Origin: Mycobacteriales bacterium
GTDB taxonomy: Bacteria; Actinomycetota; Actinomycetes; BP-191
NCBI GenBank assembly: GCA_035714365.1
Contig: DASTMB010000060.1
Location: forward strand, 1-46,696
Length of the DNA: 46,696 bases
Direction of reading: 5' to 3'
The notes under the pieces were generated by a model. That model was given only the letters and a program-made list of their open reading frames with translations. It was not told where the DNA came from and ran no database searches. The translations under genes and the position numbers were made by a program. Shown here piece after piece: positions 1 through 8,982 of the stretch (positions within the stretch are counted from its first letter, which is position 1; each line of letters starts with the position of its first letter).

Positions 1-100
1 CGCCGCCGAGGGCGGTCACGAGGTCGGCCACCAGCGCCGACGGCTCGGCGGTGACGACCGCCTCCCGCTCCCCGGCGGGCGTCCGGACGACGACGCGCAT
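1..100 (-). CDS. N-terminus of probable FtsK/SpoIIIE-type (EccC-like) T7SS ATPase, partial
   Basis: Only the first 33 codons are inside the window; the gene continues beyond position 1. The reading begins MRVVVRTPAGERE and continues as a short beta-rich, ubiquitin-like segment, as in the N-terminus of many actinobacterial FtsK/SpoIIIE proteins of type VII secretion. Its ATG overlaps the TGA of the upstream gene (TGATG), so the two are probably translationally coupled. The assignment rests mainly on context, because two WXG100-like genes lie immediately upstream in the same direction. No Walker motif is visible in this fragment. Confidence 0.45.
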   Translation of the reverse strand, partial: MRVVVRTPAGEREAVVTAEPSALVADLVTALGG

Positions 101-432
101 CACGCCACCGCCCGCCGCGTCCCGGGGACGGGGCCGGACGCGCCCGCCGACCGCGCGGCCGCCTCGGCGGCGCGCAACGCCGCCGCCGTCCGCTCGGCCC
201 GCACCCGCGCCGCGTCCGCCCGCAGGCTCGCGGCGACGGCGAGCAGCTCGTCCGCCGCCAGCCGCAGCCGCGCGCGCAGCAGGACGAGGTCGTCCGCCAG
301 CGCCTCCTGCGCCGGGCCCTGCCACACGTTCACGCCGTTGCCGGCGCGGGCCGCGTCGAGCAGGCCGGGCAGGCCCTCCGCCTGCCCGGCCAGCGCCGTC
401 GCGGCCGCGTCGAGGGCCGCCGGGTCGACCAT
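100..432 (-). CDS. WXG100-like / ESX-associated helical protein
   Basis: This 110-aa, alanine-rich, entirely helical protein begins MVDPAALDAAATAL. A W-x-G-like turn (VWQGPAQEALADDL, near residue 37) sits between two long predicted helices, the plan of WXG100 proteins, which form helical hairpins exported by type VII secretion. The C-terminal 25 residues are a basic, flexible tail. It lies 2 bp downstream of a canonical WXG100 gene and overlaps the next gene by TGATG, so the three probably form one operon. It may be the heterodimer partner of the upstream WXG100 protein. That pairing is inferred from adjacency and size. Confidence 0.6.
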   Translation of the reverse strand: MVDPAALDAAATALAGQAEGLPGLLDAARAGNGVNVWQGPAQEALADDLVLLRARLRLAADELLAVAASLRADAARVRAERTAAALRAAEAAARSAGASGPVPGTRRAVA

Positions 433-434
433 CG

Positions 435-713
435 TCAGCCCGCGACGCTCGTCGCGATCCGGATCGCCTCGGCGCGCCGCGCCACGACCTGCGCCTGCGC
501 CTCGAGCGCCTCGACCAGCCGCCGCAGGCCGGCGGAGAACTCGCCGTCCCACTGCGCCCGGAACGCGTCCGCCGCGCTCCCCGTCCACGCCGCCGAGTGG
601 ACGACGCCGTTGATCTGCGTCTGGAGCGTGCGGACCTCGCCCGCGTTGCGCGTGAACGTCCCGCGCAGCCGCTCCATGTCCGCCAGGTCCGCGCCCTGCA
701 TGCCCGCTGCCAT
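435..713 (-). CDS. WXG100 family protein (EsxA-like)
   Basis: This 92-aa protein has the W-x-G motif in AAWTGSAADAFRAQW (residues about 43-57) between two helices, the hallmark of WXG100 substrates and structural partners of type VII secretion. I chose the ATG at 713 rather than the longer in-frame start at 731 because a GAGGAGG ribosome-binding site lies 6 nt upstream of it. It is first in the short operon leading to the probable FtsK-like ATPase. A promoter-like TAGTGT -10 box lies about 50 nt upstream in a conspicuously AT-rich stretch. Confidence 0.85.
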   Translation of the reverse strand: MAAGMQGADLADMERLRGTFTRNAGEVRTLQTQINGVVHSAAWTGSAADAFRAQWDGEFSAGLRRLVEALEAQAQVVARRAEAIRIATSVAG

Positions 714-764
714 CTCGTTCCTCCTCGACACCGGCCGTACGGCTCTCGTACGGCGACAGCGACC

Positions 765-792
765 ACACTAGTCGAAAGCAAATACAGGCAAA
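765..792 (-). promoter_or_regulatory. Putative promoter of the WXG100 operon
   Basis: Reading the minus strand, a TTTGCC/TTGCCT -35-like element (786-792) is followed after 15-16 nt by TAGTGT (770-765). The block is much more AT-rich than its surroundings. Between it and the WXG100 start there are two CCGTACG repeats (about 736-752) of unknown role. The call is from sequence only. Confidence 0.45.
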
Positions 793-796
793 CAAA

Positions 797-808
797 GTTG
801 TCCACAAC
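797..808 (+). promoter_or_regulatory. DnaA-box-like palindrome
   Basis: GTTGTCCACAAC contains TTGTCCACA, the high-GC actinobacterial form of the DnaA box, and is itself an imperfect palindrome (GTTGT / ACAAC with CC in the centre). It lies directly against the stop codon of the 588-aa gene, upstream of the WXG100 promoter. A second TTGTCCACA occurs at 2637-2645. No oriC genes are nearby, so a role in regulation or DnaA titration is more likely than an origin. Confidence 0.4.
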
Positions 809-2574
809 TACTTGACAGGCCGCCGGAACAGCGTGTCGAAGACGTTCGCGTAGCCGGGCGACAGCGCGTTGACGGCCTCGCGGAGCGTCCGTGCCTCTAG
901 GCCGAGGTCGGCGCAGGACGCCGGCAGCGGGGTGGCCAGCCACCGCTCGTACGCGCGCTTCTCGGCCACCGTGTCGAGCTCGGCGTGGACCTTGAGCGTG
1001 CCGTCGGAGCCGAGCAGCGCCTTCGGCGGGGCGAGCGCGGACGCCGCGTCCGGGTGGGCCGCCTGGTCGTACCGCCACAGCGCGGCGCCGAGCAGCATCC
1101 GGCCCTGGTGGTACGTGTCGTCCACGAACGACTCCGCCGCCGCGTCGCCGCGCGCCCGGACGTTGTCGGCCTGCTCGGCCAGCAGCGCGCCGAACGTCTT
1201 CTTCACGACCGTGCCGGCCAGCGCCGGGCCGGGCAGCGGGATCAGCCCGACACCCTGCGCGGCCATCGCCCACCAGCCCGCGGTCGCGTCGGCCCGGTCG
1301 ATCGCGTCGCCGGAGTCGGCGCGGGCGAGCAGCGCGAAGATGCCGCCGACCGCGGCGACCTCGGCCGACGCCGGCCGCAGCGCCGCCTCGCCGGACAGCA
1401 ACGCCGCCACCGTCTCGGCGCCGGCCGCGTGCAGCGTCGCGAACGCCGCGTCGTTGCCGGACATGACCCGCTCGAAGACGCGGACCAGGTCGTCCTGCGT
1501 CGTCTCGCGGCCCGGGTAGAGGCCGTCCGCGACGTTGCCGCCGAGGATGTCGAGGTGCGCGCCGAGCGCGGTCGCGAGCCCCTCCTGCACCTCGGGCGCC
1601 AGGTGCTGGCCGTCGGCCGCGAGCAGCGCGACGAGCCGCTCGGTCAGCGGCAGCGACGACGGCCCGGCGGCCGCCACCACCGCGCCGAAGCCGGAGAGCA
1701 GCCCCTCCTCCGTGCCGAGCAGCTCGCGGACGGTGTCGTCGGGCAGGTCGTCGACGAACCGGCGAGCCAGGTCCGGGTCGCCGAGCAGCCGGTCGAACAG
1801 CCCCGGGTCGTCCTCCCACGGCTCGATCGCCCGGACGCCGCGCAGCCGGAGGTCCACCGCCGAACGCACCAGCGTGAGCACGGTCGCGTCGTCGTACGAC
1901 CCGTAGCGCAGCACGTCGCGGATCTCGCCGGGGAGCAGCACCCCGGCGCGGCCGGAGCCGCGCATCGGCGTGAGGTACGTCCGCAGCAGCACCGGGTCGG
2001 CGTTGAGGCCGGTGGACAGCGCCGTGAGGTACGCCGCCAGCGCCTCCTCGCGGGCCGGGAAGTCGTCGTGCCACCGCGCCAGCTCGGAGATCTGCCGCAC
2101 CCACAGCAGCGCCAGCGGCGGGTACATCGAGCGGAAGAACGCCGCGCAGAAGTGCGTGTCCGTCCGGTGCCGCGCCAGCTCCGCGAGGACCGGTAGCACA
2201 CGCTTCGAGTCGTACCAGGCGGTGCCGTCGGCGAGCGCCGTGAACCGCGCCGCGAGCGCCTCCCCCGCCGCCTCCGCCTCCTCGAACGTCGCGTACACCG
2301 TGTCCGGGCGGGGGTACGGCGGCGCCGTCTCCCCCGTGTGCCGCATCAGCACCTGGAGCCGCGCGACCTCCCGGACCCGCCGCCGCAGGTCGGCGGACGA
2401 GCCGCGGCAGGCGGCGCTCACCGCCCCCAGCCGGGCGGGCGCGGGCGAGGAGGCCCCCACCGAACGCAGCGTCCGCTCCACGGCGAGCCGGGCGGCGTCG
2501 ACGGAGTCGGCGGCCGCGTCGAGCGTGGTCGCGAGGGCGCTGACGGCGGCGGGGTCGATGGCGACGTAGGACAT
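808..2574 (-). CDS. Large T7SS-associated protein of unknown function
   Basis: This 588-aa protein starts at the ATG at 2574, chosen because GAGGAGG lies 6 nt upstream. The first ~100 residues (MSYVAIDPAAVSALATTLDA...) form an ESX-type helical hairpin like that at the head of WXG100-fused actinobacterial proteins. The rest is mostly helical, with a hydrophobic stretch around residues 450-470 (GVGLIPLPGPALAGTVV). No catalytic motif is recognisable. Similar large proteins upstream of WXG100 pairs occur in Streptomyces and relatives (DUF6571-like in my judgement, not confirmed). It could be a secreted effector or a structural partner. It has its own ribosome-binding site and is separated from the WXG100 operon by a promoter region. 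Confidence 0.6.
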   Translation of the reverse strand: MSYVAIDPAAVSALATTLDAAADSVDAARLAVERTLRSVGASSPAPARLGAVSAACRGSSADLRRRVREVARLQVLMRHTGETAPPYPRPDTVYATFEEAEAAGEALAARFTALADGTAWYDSKRVLPVLAELARHRTDTHFCAAFFRSMYPPLALLWVRQISELARWHDDFPAREEALAAYLTALSTGLNADPVLLRTYLTPMRGSGRAGVLLPGEIRDVLRYGSYDDATVLTLVRSAVDLRLRGVRAIEPWEDDPGLFDRLLGDPDLARRFVDDLPDDTVRELLGTEEGLLSGFGAVVAAAGPSSLPLTERLVALLAADGQHLAPEVQEGLATALGAHLDILGGNVADGLYPGRETTQDDLVRVFERVMSGNDAAFATLHAAGAETVAALLSGEAALRPASAEVAAVGGIFALLARADSGDAIDRADATAGWWAMAAQGVGLIPLPGPALAGTVVKKTFGALLAEQADNVRARGDAAAESFVDDTYHQGRMLLGAALWRYDQAAHPDAASALAPPKALLGSDGTLKVHAELDTVAEKRAYERWLATPLPASCADLGLEARTLREAVNALSPGYANVFDTLFRRPVK

Positions 2575-2638
2575 GGCGGGCCTCCTCGTGGGGTGATGCG
2601 CCCACGTTAGGGAGGCCCTGTGACAGGTCGCGGAAGTT

Positions 2639-2663
2639 GTCCACAGGCGGGGAGCCTGTGGAC
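2639..2663. promoter_or_regulatory. Perfect 10-bp inverted repeat in a divergent promoter region
   Basis: GTCCACAGGC (2639-2648) and GCCTGTGGAC (2654-2663) are exact reverse complements separated by GGGGA. The repeat lies between two divergent genes, the 588-aa T7SS-associated gene and the peptidase E gene, just upstream of the latter's -10 box. The left arm overlaps a TTGTCCACA DnaA-like box (2637-2645). It is a likely operator, regulator unknown. Confidence 0.45.
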
Positions 2664-2670
2664 GGTCCCC

Positions 2671-2676
2671 TAGGCT
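2671..2676 (+). promoter_or_regulatory. -10 box for leaderless peptidase E transcript
   Basis: TAGGCT lies 6 nt before the ATG at 2683 and there is no Shine-Dalgarno sequence, so transcription would start at or next to the A of ATG. This is the usual geometry of leaderless actinobacterial mRNAs. Confidence 0.5.
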
Positions 2677-2682
2677 GCGGGC

Positions 2683-3366
2683 ATGCGCATCGTGGCGATC
2701 GGCGGCGGCGGGCTGGCGGAACGGCAGGGGCGCCGGCCGATGCTGGAGCACCTGCTGGCGATGACGGGCAAGGCGGAGCCGCGCGTCTGCTACGTCGGGA
2801 CCGCCATGGGCGACATGGCGGACGTCACGCTCATGTACTACGACGCGGTCCGGGACCTGCCCGCGCGGCCGACGCACCTGGCGTTGTTCCCGATGCCGAA
2901 CGTCCCCGACGTCCGCGCCCACCTGCTCGCGCAGGACCTCGTCTACGTCGGCGGCGGCAGCGTCGCCAACCTGCTCGCCGTCTGGCGCACCCACGGCCTC
3001 GACGTGTACCTGCGCGAGGCGTGGGAGCGCGGCGTCGTGCTCGCCGGCACCAGCGCCGGGAGCCTGTGCTGGTTCGAGGGCGGCACGACCGACTCGTTCG
3101 GTCTCGACCTGATGCCCGTCACCAACGGCCTTGGCCTCATCCCCGCCAGCAACACCCCGCACTACGACTCCGAGGAACGCCGCCGCCCGCTCTACCAGCG
3201 GCTCGTCGCCAACGGCACCCTCTCCCCCGGCTGGGCCGCCGACGACGGCGTCGGCCTGTGCTTCGAGGGCACCGAGCTCGTGGAGGCCGTCTCCTACCGC
3301 CCGGGCGCCAAGGCGTGGCGGGTCGAGCGCGACGGCGAGACGGCGGTCGAGCCCAGGATGCTGTGA
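2683..3366 (+). CDS. Peptidase E (S51 family, class I amidotransferase-like fold)
   Basis: This 227-aa protein is a cytoplasmic dipeptidase-type enzyme of family S51, whose founding member cleaves Asp-X dipeptides. The nucleophile elbow [10 protein letters not shown] (serine near residue 125) and the downstream PHYDSEERR segment carrying the catalytic histidine are both present, and the length is usual for the family. The ATG is used because TAGGCT sits 6 nt before it and no Shine-Dalgarno is present. lipB follows after 13 bp on the same strand, so they may be cotranscribed. Substrate specificity cannot be read from the sequence. Confidence 0.85.
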   Translation: MRIVAIGGGGLAERQGRRPMLEHLLAMTGKAEPRVCYVGTAMGDMADVTLMYYDAVRDLPARPTHLALFPMPNVPDVRAHLLAQDLVYVGGGSVANLLAVWRTHGLDVYLREAWERGVVLAGTSAGSLCWFEGGTTDSFGLDLMPVTNGLGLIPASNTPHYDSEERRRPLYQRLVANGTLSPGWAADDGVGLCFEGTELVEAVSYRPGAKAWRVERDGETAVEPRML

Positions 3367-3379
3367 GACCCTGTACCCC

Positions 3380-4000
3380 GTGATCTACCTGCGCGCCGGG
3401 CTGGTGCCGTACGACGACGCCTGGGCCACGCAGCGCGACCTGCACGCCCGCCGCGTCGCCGACGAGGCCGACGACACCTGCCTGCTCCTCGAGCACCCGC
3501 CCGTCTACACCGCGGGCCGGCGCACCGAGCCGTGGGAACGCCCCGTCGACGGCACGCCGGTGGTCGACGTCGACCGCGGCGGGAAGATCACCTGGCACGG
3601 TCCCGGCCAGCTCGTCGGCTACCCGATCGTGCGCCTCGCCGACCCGGTCGACGTCGTCGCCCACGTCCGCCGCATCGAGGCCGCGCTCATCGCCGTGTGC
3701 GCCGCCCACGGCGTCCCCGACGCCGGCCGCGTCGAGGGCCGCAGCGGCGTCTGGGTCGGCAACGCCAAGGTCGCCGCCATCGGCATCCGCGTCGCGCAGG
3801 GCGTCACCATGCACGGCTTCGCGCTCAACTGCGACCCCGACCTCACGGCGTTCGACCGGATCGTCCCCTGCGGCATCCGCGACGCCGGCGTCACCTCCCT
3901 GTCCGTCCTCACCGGCCGCCGCGTCACCGTCGCCGACGTCATCGGGACCGTCGAGACCGAGCTGTCGAACGCCCTGGAGCCGGCGCATGGTCGCGCCTGA
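3380..4000 (+). CDS. lipB: Octanoyltransferase LipB
   Basis: This enzyme transfers the octanoyl group from octanoyl-ACP to lipoyl domains of 2-oxoacid dehydrogenases and the glycine cleavage H protein. It has 206 aa from the GTG at 3380. The family signature [18 protein letters not shown] is at residues about 65-82. The catalytic lysine of NAKVAAIGI lies near residue 130, and the catalytic cysteine is in [13 protein letters not shown] (near 164). Its end overlaps the start of lipA by 14 nt, the standard lipB-lipA operon, indicating coupled synthesis of lipoate attachment and sulfur insertion enzymes. Confidence 0.95.
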   Translation: MIYLRAGLVPYDDAWATQRDLHARRVADEADDTCLLLEHPPVYTAGRRTEPWERPVDGTPVVDVDRGGKITWHGPGQLVGYPIVRLADPVDVVAHVRRIEAALIAVCAAHGVPDAGRVEGRSGVWVGNAKVAAIGIRVAQGVTMHGFALNCDPDLTAFDRIVPCGIRDAGVTSLSVLTGRRVTVADVIGTVETELSNALEPAHGRA

Positions 4001-4916
4001 CGGCCGCCGGCTGCTGCGCGTCGAGGCGCGCAACGCCGCCACGCCCATCGAGCGCAAGCCCGAGTGGCTGAAGATCAAGCTGAGGACCGGCCCCGAGTAC
4101 GCCGCCGTCCGCGAGCTGGTCGAGCGCGAGGGCCTGCACACGGTCTGCCAGGAGGCCGGCTGCCCCAACATCTACGAGTGCTGGGAGGACCGGGAGGCGA
4201 CGTTCCTCATCGGCGGCGACCAGTGCACGCGGCGGTGCGACTTCTGCCAGATCGACACCGGGCGCCCGGCGCCGCTCGACCGCGACGAGCCGCGGCGGGT
4301 CGCCGAGTCGGTCGCGTCGATGTCGTTGCGCTACGCCACCGTCACCGGCGTCGCCCGCGACGACCTGCCCGACGGCGGCGCCTGGCTCTACGCCGAGACC
4401 GTCCGCGCGATCCACGCGCTCGTCCCCGGCTGCGGCGTCGAGCTGCTCATCCCCGACTTCCGCGGCGACCCGGCCCTGCTGCGGGAGGTGTTCGACAGCC
4501 GTCCCGAGGTGCTGGCGCACAACGTCGAGACGGTGCCGCGGATCTTCAAGGAGATCCGGCCGGCGTTCACCTACGAGCGTTCGCTCGACGTGCTGCGCGC
4601 CGCCCACGCCGACGGCCTGGTCACCAAGAGCAACCTCATCCTCGGCATGGGCGAGACGGTCGACGAGGTGCGCCAGGCGCTCGCCGACCTGCGCGCCGCC
4701 GACTGCGACCTCGTCACGATCACGCAGTACCTGCGGCCGACGGTCCGCCACCACCCGGTGGCGCGGTACGTCAAGCCGGAGGAGTTCGTCGGGCTCGCCG
4801 CCGAGGCCGAGGCGATGGGGTTCCTCGGTGTGCAGTCGGGGCCGCTCGTCCGCTCGTCGTACCGCGCCGGGCGGATGTACGCGGCCGCCGTCGCCGCCCG
4901 CGCCGCCACCGCGTAA
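3987..4916 (+). CDS. lipA: Lipoyl synthase LipA (radical SAM)
   Basis: This enzyme inserts two sulfurs into protein-bound octanoyl groups. It has 309 aa. The auxiliary-cluster cysteines are C54, C59 and C65 ([12 protein letters not shown]) and the radical SAM CxxxCxxC cluster is C80, C84 and C87 (CTRRCDFC). The C-terminal SSY motif (RSSYRAG) supplies the serine ligand. The ATG start lies inside the end of lipB. All cluster ligands are intact and the length is typical, so the protein should be functional. Confidence 0.97.
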   Translation: MVAPDGRRLLRVEARNAATPIERKPEWLKIKLRTGPEYAAVRELVEREGLHTVCQEAGCPNIYECWEDREATFLIGGDQCTRRCDFCQIDTGRPAPLDRDEPRRVAESVASMSLRYATVTGVARDDLPDGGAWLYAETVRAIHALVPGCGVELLIPDFRGDPALLREVFDSRPEVLAHNVETVPRIFKEIRPAFTYERSLDVLRAAHADGLVTKSNLILGMGETVDEVRQALADLRAADCDLVTITQYLRPTVRHHPVARYVKPEEFVGLAAEAEAMGFLGVQSGPLVRSSYRAGRMYAAAVAARAATA

Positions 4917-4922
4917 GGCGCG

Positions 4923-5285
4923 TCAGCCGCTTACGAAAAGCCGCACGGCCAGCGCCACCAGCAGCACCGCGAACAGGCGGCGCAACGTCGCCTCCGACCG
5001 CCCCAGCGCGAACGTCGCGCCGGCCAGCGAGCCCGCGAACACGCCCGCCGCCACGAGCAGCCCGGCCCACACGTCCACGTGCCCGGCCCGGGCGTACGCG
5101 CGCACCGCCAGCACCCCGACCGGCAGCAGCAGGGCGAGCAGCGACGTGCCCGTCGCCGTCTTCTGCGACATGCCGAGCAGCAGCACCAGGCCCGGCACGA
5201 TCACCACGCCGCCGCCGATGCCGAAGATCCCCGACAGCACGCCGGCCAGCAGGCCGAGCCCCAGCGTGGTCAGCACGAACGCCAC
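4923..5285 (-). CDS. Half-length TauE/SafE-type membrane protein
   Basis: This 120-aa, strongly hydrophobic protein has about four transmembrane helices and begins with the glycine-rich hairpin GIFGIGGGVVIVP, characteristic of TauE/SafE (DUF81) anion or sulfite exporters. Full-length members have about 250 aa in two repeated halves; only one half is present here. No second half is visible in the flanking DNA, so it probably works as a homodimer or is a reduced paralogue. It is convergent with lipA and is divergent from the DUF4191 gene. The transported substrate is unknown. Confidence 0.75.
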   Translation of the reverse strand: MAFVLTTLGLGLLAGVLSGIFGIGGGVVIVPGLVLLLGMSQKTATGTSLLALLLPVGVLAVRAYARAGHVDVWAGLLVAAGVFAGSLAGATFALGRSEATLRRLFAVLLVALAVRLFVSG

Positions 5286-5312
5286 GCCGCCAACCTACCC
5301 GCGCGCCTCGCC

Positions 5313-5318
5313 TATCCT
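5313..5318 (+). promoter_or_regulatory. -10 box for leaderless DUF4191 transcript
   Basis: TATCCT ends 8 nt before the ATG at 5327, with no Shine-Dalgarno between them. The spacing fits a leaderless mRNA. Confidence 0.4.
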
Positions 5319-5326
5319 GTCCGCTC

Positions 5327-5995
5327 ATGGCACCCGAACTGAAGACCGGCAAGCTCGCGCAGATCCGCCAGATGGTCGCGATGACCCGCGAGGCGGACCC
5401 GCGCTACGTGCCGGTCGTCGCCGTCGCGATCGTGCTCGCCGTCGGCGTCGCGTTCACCGTCGGCATGCTGCTCGCCGGCCCGATCCTCGGCGTGCTGCTC
5501 GCGATCCCGGCGGGGCTGATCGCGTTCACCGTCGTCACGGGCCGCCGTGGCCAGGCGGCGGCGTTCACGAAGATCGAGGGCCAGCCCGGCGCCGCCTACG
5601 CGATCCTCCAGTCGCTGCGCGGCGACTGGCGCGTGACGCCGGCCGTCGCGTTCAACCGCAACCAGGACCTGGTCCACCGGGTCGTCGGCCGGCCGGGCGT
5701 CATCCTCGTCGCCGAGGGCTCCGGCGCCCGCGCGCGCGAGCTGCTCTCCGCCGAGCTGCGCAAGGTGCGGCGCGTCATCGGGGAGGCGCCGTTGCACGAC
5801 ATCGTCATCGGCGAGGGCGAGGGGCAGGTCCCGCTCAAGCGGCTCCAGGTGACCGTGATGAAGCTGCCGCGCGTCCTCAAGCCGAAGGACGTCAACGTCC
5901 TCGACAACCGGCTCTCCGCCCTCGGCGGCACCGCGATGCCGTTGCCGAAGGGGCCGATGCCGACGCGCGTCCCGCGCTCCGGCAAGATCCGGTAG
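5327..5995 (+). CDS. DUF4191 family membrane protein
   Basis: This 222-aa protein has two adjacent transmembrane helices at residues about 27-70 (VVAVAIVLAVGVAFTVG and GVLLAIPAGLIAFTVV) followed by a soluble domain with a conserved VILVAEG segment and a basic C-terminus. It matches the actinobacterial DUF4191 family, typically encoded between lipA and glnA as here. The function is unknown; conservation next to lipoate synthesis suggests a housekeeping envelope role. The ATG at 5327 was chosen over many longer readings because of the upstream -10 box and the match to the family N-terminus. Confidence 0.88.
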   Translation: MAPELKTGKLAQIRQMVAMTREADPRYVPVVAVAIVLAVGVAFTVGMLLAGPILGVLLAIPAGLIAFTVVTGRRGQAAAFTKIEGQPGAAYAILQSLRGDWRVTPAVAFNRNQDLVHRVVGRPGVILVAEGSGARARELLSAELRKVRRVIGEAPLHDIVIGEGEGQVPLKRLQVTVMKLPRVLKPKDVNVLDNRLSALGGTAMPLPKGPMPTRVPRSGKIR

Positions 5996-6004
5996 CGGAT
6001 GCGC

Positions 6005-6020
6005 GTAACGTGCGTGAAAC
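6005..6020 (+). promoter_or_regulatory. GlnR box upstream of glnA
   Basis: GTAAC, six bases, then GAAAC (6005-6020) exactly fits the actinobacterial GlnR consensus gTnAC-n6-GaAAC. It lies about 33 bp before a TAGTGT -10 box and 128 bp before the glnA start. A second GTAAC (6038-6042) lacks a matching GAAAC half, so the site may be one strong box plus a degenerate one. GlnR is the global nitrogen regulator of actinobacteria and commonly controls glnA. Confidence 0.7.
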
Positions 6021-6052
6021 ACGAGGTTCATGGCGGGGTAACCGTCACCGCC

Positions 6053-6058
6053 TAGTGT
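6053..6058 (+). promoter_or_regulatory. Putative -10 box of glnA
   Basis: TAGTGT lies downstream of the GlnR box and would give a leader of roughly 85 nt before the glnA ATG. No clear TTGAC -35 is present, consistent with an activator-dependent promoter. Confidence 0.45.
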
Positions 6059-6147
6059 GCGAGCCAGCACAGCCGCGCTCCTAGCGGGCCTTCCCCCGGC
6101 CGTGCGTCCCGTCCAGCCGCGAGCAGCGCGGCCCGTGAGGAGGATGC

Positions 6148-7572
<1,425 letters not shown>

Positions 7573-7599
7573 CCGGTCGCGCGGACGGGGGTCCCATCG

Positions 7600-8118
7600 A
7601 TGCCGGCTGACAGCAGCCTGCTCGTCGCGCTCGTCGGCGTCGGTGCGGCGTGCGCGGGCGGGTTCGTCGGGCAGGCCCGGGCCGGTCGCAACGCCGCCAC
7701 CGACCGCGTGTGGGAACGACGTGCCGAGACCTACGTCGACCTCCTCGCGTGGGTCGAGGAGTCGTTCCACCAACTGGGTACGTCCGCGTCGGCGGAGCCG
7801 CTTCCGGTGCCGCTGCGCGCGCGGCTGTCGGCGTTCGGTTCGGACGGTGTCGACAACCGGCTCCGGCGGTACCTGGACGAGCGCGACGCCTGCCTCGACG
7901 ACCCGGAACGGAGTCACGAGCGGGTGGAGACCGCCCGGCATCTCCTGCGCCTCTGGGTGCGCGAGGAGCTGTCCGCCCGCCCGAGCCGGGTCGGCCGTAC
8001 CGTCTACGGGCTCGTGTTCACCCGGTCGGCGTTCGACCGGCTCAGCACGTACCGGGCGCGATGGCTGTCCCGTGACGCCGAGCGTCGCGGCCGCGACGGT
8101 GCGACGCTGGCGGAATGA
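7600..8118 (+). CDS. Hypothetical protein with N-terminal membrane helix
   Basis: This 172-aa protein has one predicted transmembrane helix at residues about 6-25 (LLVALVGVGAACAGGFVG). A charged helical domain rich in arginine and glutamate (RVWERRAETYVDLLAWVEE) follows. The pattern, a single N-terminal anchor and a cytosolic helical bundle, recurs in uncharacterised actinobacterial proteins, and no catalytic motif is apparent. It lies 27 bp after glnA on the same strand, without a visible terminator, and overlaps the following GNAT gene by ATGA. Codon use is slightly less GC-extreme than in its neighbours. Confidence 0.6.
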   Translation: MPADSSLLVALVGVGAACAGGFVGQARAGRNAATDRVWERRAETYVDLLAWVEESFHQLGTSASAEPLPVPLRARLSAFGSDGVDNRLRRYLDERDACLDDPERSHERVETARHLLRLWVREELSARPSRVGRTVYGLVFTRSAFDRLSTYRARWLSRDAERRGRDGATLAE

Positions 8119-8549
8119 CCCCCGGCTACCGCCTCGCCACGGCGGCGCCGCCGGTCGCCGACTACCTGCGGCTGCGGCGGGAGGCGGGGCTGTCGCCGCG
8201 GACGGAGGAGCAGGCGCGCGCGGCGCTGCCGGGGTCGTGGTACGCCTGCCACGTCGTGCACGAGGACACGGGCGAGGTCGCCGGCATGGGTCGGCTGCTC
8301 GGCGACGGCGGCTGGTACTTCCACGTCGTGGACATGGCGGTGCTGCCCGCGCACCAGCGCCGCGGCCTCGGCGACGCCGTGCTGACCGCCCTGCTGGACC
8401 GCATCCGCGAGACCGCGCCGCCAGGCGCGTACGTGAACCTGCTGGCCGACCCGCCGGGCCGCCGCCTCTACGAACGCCACGGCTTCAGCGAGACCGCGCC
8501 CGGATCCGTGGGCATGGCGCTGCGGCTGGACGTACCGTCGGTGCCGTGA
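8115..8549 (+). CDS. GNAT family N-acetyltransferase
   Basis: This 144-aa protein has the GNAT core. The acetyl-CoA pyrophosphate-binding segment AVLPAHQRRGLGDAVL (Q/R-x-x-G-x-G type) lies at residues about 76-91, and the C-terminal RRLYERHGF strand-helix is typical of small acetyltransferases. The substrate is unknown. It is tightly packed between the upstream membrane protein gene (ATGA overlap) and the AraC-type gene (GTGA overlap), so the three are likely one transcript. Confidence 0.85.
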   Translation: MTPGYRLATAAPPVADYLRLRREAGLSPRTEEQARAALPGSWYACHVVHEDTGEVAGMGRLLGDGGWYFHVVDMAVLPAHQRRGLGDAVLTALLDRIRETAPPGAYVNLLADPPGRRLYERHGFSETAPGSVGMALRLDVPSVP

Positions 8550-8977
8550 CCGACGACGTCAGGGAGCTCGCCGCGCTGCGCCGCGCACGCGACCTGATGG
8601 ACCGCGCCTACGCCGAGCCGCTGGACGTGCCGGCGCTGGCGCGGGCGGCGTACATGTCACCGGCGCACTTCTCCCGGCGCTTCCGCGCGGCCTACGGCGA
8701 GACGCCGTACTCCTACCTGATGACCCGGCGGGTGGAGCGCGCGATGGCGCTGCTGCGGCGCGGCGACCGGACGGTGACGGAGGTCTGCCACGCGGTCGGC
8801 TGCACCAGCCTCGGCTCGTTCTCGGCGCGGTTCTCCGAACTGGTCGGGATGAGCCCGTCGGCGTACCAGGCGCTCGACCACGACGCGCTGGCGGAGGTGC
8901 CGGGCTGCGTGGCGATGGCGCTGACCAGACCGAGCAGGAACGGAGAAGCCAGGAGCGCCACCGCTCCCCTAGCGTGA
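8546..8977 (+). CDS. AraC-family transcriptional regulator, DNA-binding domain only
   Basis: From the GTG at 8546, which overlaps the previous stop as GTGA, the protein has 143 aa. It is essentially one AraC/XylS DNA-binding domain with its two helix-turn-helix motifs: LDVPALARAAYMSPAHFSRR and the conserved second half RRGDRTVTEVCHAVG ... LGSFSARFSELVGMSPSAYQ. There is no N-terminal effector domain, so it resembles stand-alone SoxS/MarA-type regulators. The VOC gene that follows is a plausible target. Confidence 0.85.
   Translation: MTDDVRELAALRRARDLMDRAYAEPLDVPALARAAYMSPAHFSRRFRAAYGETPYSYLMTRRVERAMALLRRGDRTVTEVCHAVGCTSLGSFSARFSELVGMSPSAYQALDHDALAEVPGCVAMALTRPSRNGEARSATAPLA
8970..8975 (+). 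promoter_or_regulatory. -10 box for leaderless VOC gene
   Basis: TAGCGT ends 7 nt before the ATG at 8983 and overlaps the end of the AraC-type gene. No Shine-Dalgarno is present. The spacing fits leaderless initiation. Confidence 0.4.
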
Positions 8978-8982
8978 CGCGC

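Noticed and set aside
797-808. Replication origin
   Set aside because: Only scattered single DnaA-like boxes are present; there is no dnaA, dnaN, cluster of boxes or AT-rich unwinding region.
6038-6053. Second complete GlnR box
   Set aside because: GTAAC is present but the half-site six bases later is CGCCT rather than GAAAC.
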